From positions 19,865,501 through 19,929,500 of the forward strand of contig NC_133397.1 of assembly GCF_047511655.1 (NCBI RefSeq): a stretch of DNA of 64,000 nt, written 5' to 3'. Shown piece after piece: positions 58,308-64,000 of the stretch; position 1 is the first letter of the stretch; each line of letters opens with the position of its first letter. The notes below the pieces were generated by a model that worked only from the letters and a program-made list of their open reading frames with translations, was not told the DNA's origin and made no database searches. A program made the translations under genes and the position numbers. The DNA is from Castor canadensis. Lineage: Eukaryota > Chordata > Mammalia > Rodentia > Castoridae.

Positions 58308-58530
58308 AATTTTTTGTCATATTGTTGTTGTATTGGGGGTACATTGTGACATTTACAAGAGTTCTTACAATATGTCATGGTTGAACTCACCCCTTTCATC
58401 ATTCTCCTTTATCCACCCTTCCCCCATTCCTGGAATACTTTCAACCTGTCTCATTTTTCTATTTTCGTACGTGAGTACGTAATATTTCCACTACATTCAT
58501 CCTCCTCCACACTTTTCAGGAGGTGCTTAA
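58308..58530 (-). mobile_element. L1 3'UTR fragment of another subfamily
   Basis: Plus-strand 'gtacattgtgacatttacaa', 'gttcttacaatatgtcatgg' and 'ctttatccacccttccccca' read as the antisense of an L1 3'UTR with its C-rich (G-rich sense) tract. It differs from the 3' end of the full-length L1 at 26.8 kb, so it comes from a different subfamily. Confidence 0.5.
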
Positions 58531-59046
58531 TAGACAACAGGCTCTGCTATCTAATTGTTACCATAATAAGAGTTGCTGCATAATTATGATAAACCCAAAA
58601 TCAAAACACTTTTGGTATATGTTCTCCAGCATTTCACTGGCTGATAGAAAACAACCTGTCTCCACTTATATATTGCTATACAAAAATACACTCCAAAATT
58701 TAGTGACTTGAAAGAACAATAGTCATTTATTTGCAGTTTGGGCAGGGCTCAGCAAGCATGGTTCATCTCCGCTCTTTGTAATTGTCACCTGTACTGGCAT
58801 GGTCAGGAATGGAATATGCATGTCCAAGAAGGCTCACTCAGGTGGCTGGTGAGTTGGAGCTGTGAGTTCAACTGGGGCTGTTGACCAGAGTCTCAGTTTC
58901 TCTCCATGTGACTAGGTTGGGTTTTCACAGCATAGTAGTTGAGTCCTGAGAGAAAGGATCCTAAAAGAAAGTGTTCCAAAAGGAAAAGCCCCACCATACA
59001 AGCACTTACATAGCCATTGCTTATATCGCACTGGCCCTCACGGTTG
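58531..59046. other. Putative intronic DNA, no feature recognised
   Basis: Short stretch between retroelements. Segment 58680-58920 ('gggcagggctcagcaagcat') may be an old repeat but I cannot name it. Confidence 0.35.
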
Positions 59047-59535
59047 TATGGTGTGGCCAGAAGAATAATGCACCCCCTAAAATGTCCATATCCTAATCAC
59101 CAAACACCATGACTAAGTTACCTAACATGGCAATAAGAATTTTGCAGGTGTGATTGAGGATATTGAGATAGAGAAATTATCCTAGATTATATGGGAAGGC
59201 CCAGTATAATCATAAGGGTCCTTATAAGTGAAAGAGAGGAAAAGCAGAGAAAAAAGATGTGATGACATAAGCAGAAATTAATGTGGCATTTGGCTATGAA
59301 GATGCAGGAAGAGACCACAAACAAAGCAATGCAGAAAGCCTTTAAAGTTTGAAAAAAGCAAGAAGATCCACTCTCCCGTACAGCCTCCAAATGGAACAGC
59401 CCTGCTAACATTTTGAGTTTAATCCCATGAGACTTATTTTAGACTTTAGACTTCCAGAACCGTAAGATCATAAATTTGTATTGTTTTAAAGCACTAAGTT
59501 TGTAGTAATTTGTTACAGTAACCATAGGGAACTCA
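59047..59535 (+). mobile_element. Old LTR (MaLR/MLT-type)
   Basis: The order 'gtccatatcctaatcaccaa', 'gaaattatcctagattatat', 'cataagggtccttataagtg', 'cctccaaatggaacagccct' and 'gtttgtagtaatttgttaca' is the full consensus path of a widespread mammalian LTR of about 450-500 bases. The polyadenylation-signal region reads 'cataaatttg', one base off AATAAA. No internal retroviral coding sequence flanks it, so it is a solo LTR. Confidence 0.7.
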
Positions 59536-59847
59536 CACACATGGCCAAACCCAGTGTCAGCGTCATGGCCACACACAGAAGCATACATATAGGAGCCTTG
59601 TTTCATTGGTGGCCCCCAAAGTCACAGGTTACCATCCGAGCCATAATACCATGGAGTTTCTTCAATATGTTATTTTGCCCAGAGATAAATATTTTATAGA
59701 TGCCTTAGAATTCTTCTGGCCAAGGTGGACATTTAATAATCTATGCTTCATAATCATTCTAACTAAAATTGTACTGCTGTGTGAAATGTGGTGCCAATGT
59801 AGCCCCTTGTGTTAGAGCTACTTTAATATTTCTTTTCCTTTCTTCAA
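59536..59847. other. Putative intronic DNA, no feature recognised
   Basis: Short AT-rich stretch with no recognised feature. Confidence 0.4.
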
Positions 59848-59925
59848 TTTTTTTTTTGTTTTGTTCTTCTGTTGCTCAGGCTGGCCTCCTAAGATCTGGG
59901 ATTATAAACTTATACCACCATACCT
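59848..59925 (-). mobile_element. Short B1-like SINE
   Basis: A T-rich tail is followed by 'gttgctcaggctggcctcct' and 'gatctgggattataaactta', the reverse complement of the 3' half of a B1 unit. Confidence 0.65.
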
Positions 59926-59964
59926 ACCTCCTTTCCTCAATCTCTATTATGAAAAATAAATTTC

Positions 59965-60074
59965 TGCCAGTCATGGTGGTGCATTCTGTAACCTCAGCAC
60001 TCAGGAGACTAAGGCAAGAGGATCATGAGTTTGAGGCCAGCCTGAGTTACACAGAGAGACCCTATTTCAATAAG
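59965..60074 (+). mobile_element. B1-like SINE
   Basis: 'gccagtcatggtggtgcatt', 'cactcaggagactaaggcaa', 'gtttgaggccagcctgagtt' and 'accctatttcaataag' make a complete diverged B1 monomer. A purine-rich (GA)n stretch follows to about 60133. Confidence 0.85.
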
Positions 60075-60164
60075 AGGGAGAGAATGAGTGAGAGAGGGGG
60101 AAAAAGAGAGAGAGAGAAATAGAGAGAGAGAGAATTCGAACATAGAGAAAAATAGAATACTACA

Positions 60165-60261
60165 TAGCTGGAGATTTAGCCCAGTGGTAGAATGCATGCT
60201 TAGCATGCATGAGCCCTGAATTTGATCCCCAGCACCAGAATAAATAAATAAATAAATAAAT
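60165..60261 (+). mobile_element. ID-type (BC1-like) SINE
   Basis: 'gctggagatttagcccagtg', 'gtagaatgcatgcttagcat' and 'tttgatccccagcaccagaa' match the rodent ID element, a tRNA-Ala/BC1-derived SINE. The tail is (aaat)n at 60238-60261. Confidence 0.9.
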
Positions 60262-60264
60262 AGT

Positions 60265-60361
60265 GCGATGAATTTCTGGATACCTACCACTTAGATTCAA
60301 TAATTGTTAACATTTTGCCATACTTGCTTAATTTCTACCTCTCTGTCTCTATCTCTGTCTG

Positions 60362-60413
<52 letters not shown>

Positions 60414-60720
60414 ATTGAATTGTTTGAAATTTTTGGACATCAAGACCCTTCACTCCTAAATTCTTTAGTATGTACATCCTAACTATAGGGGCATTCTCCT
60501 ACATGGCCACCTGCTATTATCATGCCTAAGAAAATGAACAATTTTCTCATAATCACCTAACATCTGGTCAGCATTTACATTTCCCCATGACCAAAAATGT
60601 TTTTACCATTTTTCATGTATTAATCTGTTACATTTAGTTGTTATTGTCTCTTTAGTCTCTTATTCTAAAGCAACCCTCCACCTTGTTTTCTCTTTTCATG
60701 ACATTGACTAGATTTTCTAA
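60265..60720 (-). mobile_element. Old L1 3'UTR fragment with (CT)22 inside
   Basis: 'gatacctaccacttagattc', 'aataattgttaacattttgc' and 'tttcatgacattgacta' resemble antisense L1M 3'UTR sequence. A pure CT array occupies 60367-60410. Confidence 0.5.
60367..60410. repeat. (CT)22 microsatellite
   Basis: Uninterrupted CT array, likely length-polymorphic. Confidence 0.95.
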
Positions 60721-61689
60721 GTTACTTCCTTGCAAGTATCTAACTTTTCCTCCATCCTTATGTCTCCTATAAATTGGAAGTCATGTTTAAAGGTTAGACA
60801 GAGTCAGCCTATGCACTTTGGGCAAGAATTTTCATACATTATGCTGAGTCTTGTGTATGGCAAAACATAATGTCATATGTCCCCTATGTGAAATTGTTTA
60901 GTCAATCATTGAGCTAGAGTAACAAGCATGAGGGCACACCATTGTAAAGAAAGATTTTTTTCCTTCTACAACCAGCAAGTACCTGTGAGGTTAGACTTTG
61001 ACATGGGAAAATATGGTATTTTCTAATAACTTTTCACCTGATGGCTTTTGCTGTCCTTGATAACCCTTGGGTAGTGGGGGAGGTTATAAAATGGTGATTT
61101 TTTTTTTACTTCTGTCGTTCTTTCTACCTTTATTAGTTGAACTTTTTTGCAAAGAAGAGCTCACATCCCCCTTGAGTTCTTCCTTGGTTTTAGACACAAT
61201 TCACCCCAGAGAAAGCTTGTATTTCCATTGTTTCAGATCTTGAATCAGCCATTGTTCCATGCAACCCTGCTTCTTTTTAGTGAGAATTTAAGACCAAGAT
61301 CTAAGTGCTTAGGAATGTTAATTCTTGGACCATTTAGTAGATAAAGCTAGGAAGCATAATTAATAAATTATGTGTTTAAACTGGTATTTCCAATACATAG
61401 GGTTTTCCCCTTAACTTTTTAGTTTTAAAATATTTGTATCTCTCTTCTCAAACTGAAGTTTTGATTCCTGTACACGAACATATTTGTATAGAACATATAT
61501 ATGCATATAAAGTAGCTTTAAACTTACGTTATTACAAATAGTATTCTTTGTAATATTACTTCTTATAATTTCTTTTTTTTCTTATATCCCATTGCAGAGT
61601 CAGAATACTGTGTTCAAAAGTCATTTGAAATCATTTTTTTCTTTGTATGATTATGTGGTCAGCTTGATAAACAGTTCATTTTTGACGTT
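60721..61689. other. Putative intronic DNA, no feature recognised
   Basis: AT-rich sequence, possibly derived from old L1 at both ends, but no part I can name with confidence. Confidence 0.35.
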
Positions 61690-62584
61690 TGTTTTGGATT
61701 TTTAGGTTTCTCTCAAGGATTAATTTTGTCCTTTGGACAATGTAAAATATGTACATGCCTTAAAAATCAAAACTACATAGTAAGGCAACTTCACAGGAAT
61801 CAGGATCCCATAGCTGTTTTTTCCATCCCATTTCCTTATATAGGTAACTGTTTTGCACGTGTTTGATTTAGCTCTCCAATGCATACTTTTGAAAAATAAG
61901 CAGATTTCATATTCTTCCTCATTCCCCTTCTTGCTTAGACAGGTGAAGAGCTTACTCTGTATGACTTCTTCACCTTGTGTTGTCATCTTTTCAGTGTAGT
62001 CTGGAAATTGCTCCTTTATCCACCCATCAGGACTGTCTTCTTTTTCCTTGGTGTTCAGTACTTCTTTGGGTGGCTGTATGTTCATGGATTTAGTCAGTCT
62101 CCTGTCAACTGGCTTTTGGGTTATTTCTAATCTTTTGTTTTACAGGCAGCGCTGCTATGAGTCAACTCTCGTGCCAGGCTGTTTCATCTATGGGACGATA
62201 TATTTTTGAGTGAGATGGATTGGTGAAGAGTGAACATAGATGTGCTTTTGTCAAGTATAGCTTAGTTCTCTCAGGGAGTTACTGTGACACCACCCCCAGG
62301 AAGATAGGAGAGTGCTTGCATCTCCAAAGCCTTAACCACAAAATGCTTGTCAGACTTTTGGCTGTTTGTCAGTATGATGAGTGAGAACTGGTATTGCTGT
62401 TTAGTTTTCATTTCTGTTTATCTTATTATGAGTGAAGTTGTGCATTTTATCATGGTTTTAAGGGCCATTTCCCTTTCTTTTCCTGTAAACTGTATACATC
62501 TTTAGTACATTTTTCTGTTATGCTTTTATCTTCTCACTCACAAGAACTTTTCCTAATGTTTGAGAGATCAGAACCTTGCCTCTG

Positions 62585-62745
62585 GGGAGCGGGAGGGGGC
62601 GGAGTGGGTGGTAAGGGAGGGGGTGGGGGCAGGGGGGAGAAATGAACCAAGCCTTGTATGCACATATGAATAATAAAAGAAAAATGAAAAATAAATAAAT
62701 AAATAAATAAATAAATAAAATAAGTGGAATAAAATAAAAAAAAAA
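62585..62745 (+). mobile_element. 5'-truncated L1 insertion (3'UTR end plus tail)
   Basis: It keeps about 90 bases of L1 3'UTR: the G-rich tract ('gggagggggtgggggcaggg') and 'aaccaagccttgtatgcaca' followed by 'tatgaataataaaag', then an (aaat)n/A tail. The same sequence in reverse complement ends the full-length L1 at 26.8 kb, so both belong to one subfamily. A duplication 'agaaccttgcctctg' flanks it (62570-62584 and 62745-62759). Confidence 0.93.
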
Positions 62746-62805
62746 GAACCTTGCCTCTGATATTAGATGCAAATGATTTCCTTACTTAGTTTTGTATTTT
62801 GTCTT

Positions 62806-62883
62806 GGCAGTACTGGGGTTTGAACTCAGGGCCTCATGCTTGCTAGGCAAGTGCTTTACCACTTGAATCATACCACCAGCTGT
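62806..62883 (-). mobile_element. tRNA-type SINE
   Basis: Plus-strand 'gtactggggtttgaactcag' and 'ttgctaggcaagtgctttac' are the reverse complement of the B and A box regions. Flanks 62796-62805 and 62884-62893 match at 9 of 10 bases, a target-site duplication within old L1 sequence. Confidence 0.85.
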
Positions 62884-63180
62884 AATTTGTCTTATGACTT
62901 TCTCATACATTCATCTTATTTTACTTTTTATGTAGAGAAATTTTTCAGTCTTGTGAACAAATTTATCATTATTGTATTTTGAGCCGTAACTACAAAGTCT
63001 TTTGCATCCTGTGTAATTGAAGAATTCACCTATGTTTTCATCTAGCACATGTATAATTTATTGTATTGTCCATTTTGATATCTAGTCAATTTGGAGTTTG
63101 TTCTGGTGAAGGGTGTAAGATCTGAATTCAACTTGATGTTATTCCAAAAGACCATCCAGCTTTCTTCCCAAAATTTGAGG

Positions 63181-63831
63181 TGCCAAATGTCTCCCCATGT
63201 AGCTGGAATTATTTGCCACTTCCTGTTCTCTTCCTCTGATTCATGAGATTCTTGAAGATCACCTTGATCCACCTCTGGGTGGAGGGACATGGCAATCCCT
63301 GTCCTGCTCTTCCATAGCCCAGAGCCACCCCAACTCTCTATGGTGAAAGCCTGTAACCGAGCACTTCTCTTGCACCCTAGAATTACTGTGGTCCATAGTA
63401 TTAGACCTATAATTGACATCTTATCAGACTCTCTGCAACCCAAATCCTAACAACAGCTTCGTTACAGTGAACAGTACCTTCAGACGGGGCCTGTAGACAT
63501 CTCTCCCTCAGAGGTAGATGCTCTCAAAACTCTTCCTGGATCGCGCTGGACCCTCAGGGTGCTATGAGCCAGTCTACACTATTTTGTCTCCTTGTGGAAT
63601 TGCTTTTGATGAACAACACTGTAGTGACAGGTCAGGGTTCTATACTGAGAGATGCACTCAGGGAAAAAAAAAAGAAAAACCCTGTGAAGCTCACAGGTGT
63701 TAAGAATTCATTAGATCAGTCTCTCACTTCTGGGTTTATCTTATTTTTCTTATATTTACCCTGGTTTCTGTACATTACTGTACTTTTCCTGTTTTATTTA
63801 TATGCATCTTTGCAAGATGTTTTGGAGTAGA
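63181..63831. other. Putative intronic DNA, no feature recognised
   Basis: The minus-strand frame 63042-63443 runs from old L1 sequence into unrecognised DNA and is not a gene. An A-rich run near 63664-63680 may mark a decayed retroposon tail. Confidence 0.4.
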
Positions 63832-63841
63832 GAGATATATT

Positions 63842-63899
63842 CTTTTTTTTTTTTTTTTTACAGGAAGCAGGGAGTTTATTACGCTAGCGGAGGGAGATC
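63842..63899 (-). mobile_element. Tiny polyadenylated retrocopy
   Basis: The minus strand reads about 40 bases of an RNA 3' end with AATAAA (63875-63880) 15 bases before a pure A17 tract (63843-63859). A 10-bp repeat 'gagatatatt' flanks the insert (63832-63841 and 63900-63909). This is what L1 machinery leaves when reverse transcription stops very early. The source RNA is unknown; an mRNA or an LTR transcript could both end this way. Confidence 0.75.
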
Positions 63900-63909
63900 G
63901 AGATATATT

Positions 63910-64000
63910 GTTGAAGGAGGAAGAAAGGAAGGAAGTGAAGCACACAAGATGGATGACTTTGTACTGATGAAATATGTAAACAATGTGCAGTCCTTGGTTT
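63910..64000. other. Non-coding flank at window end
   Basis: Short purine-rich then AT-rich sequence with no recognised feature. Confidence 0.4.

Larger units (their letters stand above)
61690..63180 (-). mobile_element. Old L1M-type 3' region, split by younger insertions
   Basis: The minus-strand reading at 63180-62885 contains decayed ORF2 ('gaacaaactccaaattgact', 'gataaatttgttcacaagac'). The 62500-61690 part reads as L1 3'UTR and end of ORF2. The old element is interrupted by a truncated young L1 end (62585-62745) and a tRNA-type SINE (about 62806-62883). All frames are broken. Confidence 0.6.

Noticed and set aside
63843..63863. Polypyrimidine tract plus 'acag' as a real splice acceptor
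   Set aside because: The T run is better explained as the A tail of a minus-strand retrocopy with flanking duplication. Exonisation remains possible but unsupported.

Overview
This is a gene-poor stretch of mammalian nuclear DNA. It is dominated by interspersed repeats and has one strong CpG-island promoter. The short elements combine a B1/7SL-like left part with a tRNA-like right part carrying A and B boxes ('ctcaagtggtagag' ... 'gagttcaaaccccagtactg'). ID-type and dimeric tRNA-type copies also occur. With a rodent-type L1, this suggests a castorimorph rodent, most likely a beaver (Castor). That assignment is inferred from repeat style only.

Layout. Positions 1-7490 hold ordinary non-coding DNA with L2/MIR relics and four SINEs. 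Positions 7495-9560 are a CpG island. It contains an inverted CCAAT box, GC boxes and a GC-rich plus-strand first exon ending in a consensus donor at 8460/8461. I see no convincing main coding sequence in that exon, only short upstream ORFs, so it looks like a non-coding or mostly non-coding first exon. I could not identify the gene. The rest of the window has no exon I can defend and is best read as the long first intron of that gene. It contains many old L1 fragments, SINEs, MIR/L2, a MER5-like hAT fossil, two LTR fossils and microsatellites.

The largest element is an essentially full-length L1 on the minus strand, about 26767-33881. Its 5' end carries a YY1-like motif, its 5'UTR has internal tandem units and a (CA)21 tract, ORF1 is broken, and ORF2 has a frameshifted endonuclease part but an 890-codon open reverse-transcriptase part. 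Its 3'UTR is G-rich. A 5'-truncated copy of the same 3' end lies at 62585-62745 inside an older L1, bounded by a 14-15 bp target-site duplication. A very small polyadenylated retrocopy (63842-63899) sits at the right end with its own duplication.

I did not find a novel multi-gene system. The observations most worth checking are the uORF-rich first exon, the internally repeated L1 5'UTR, the tiny retrocopies with clear target-site duplications, a (TG)n-T-tract splice-acceptor-like site at 11456-11526, and a few candidate conserved non-coding segments.
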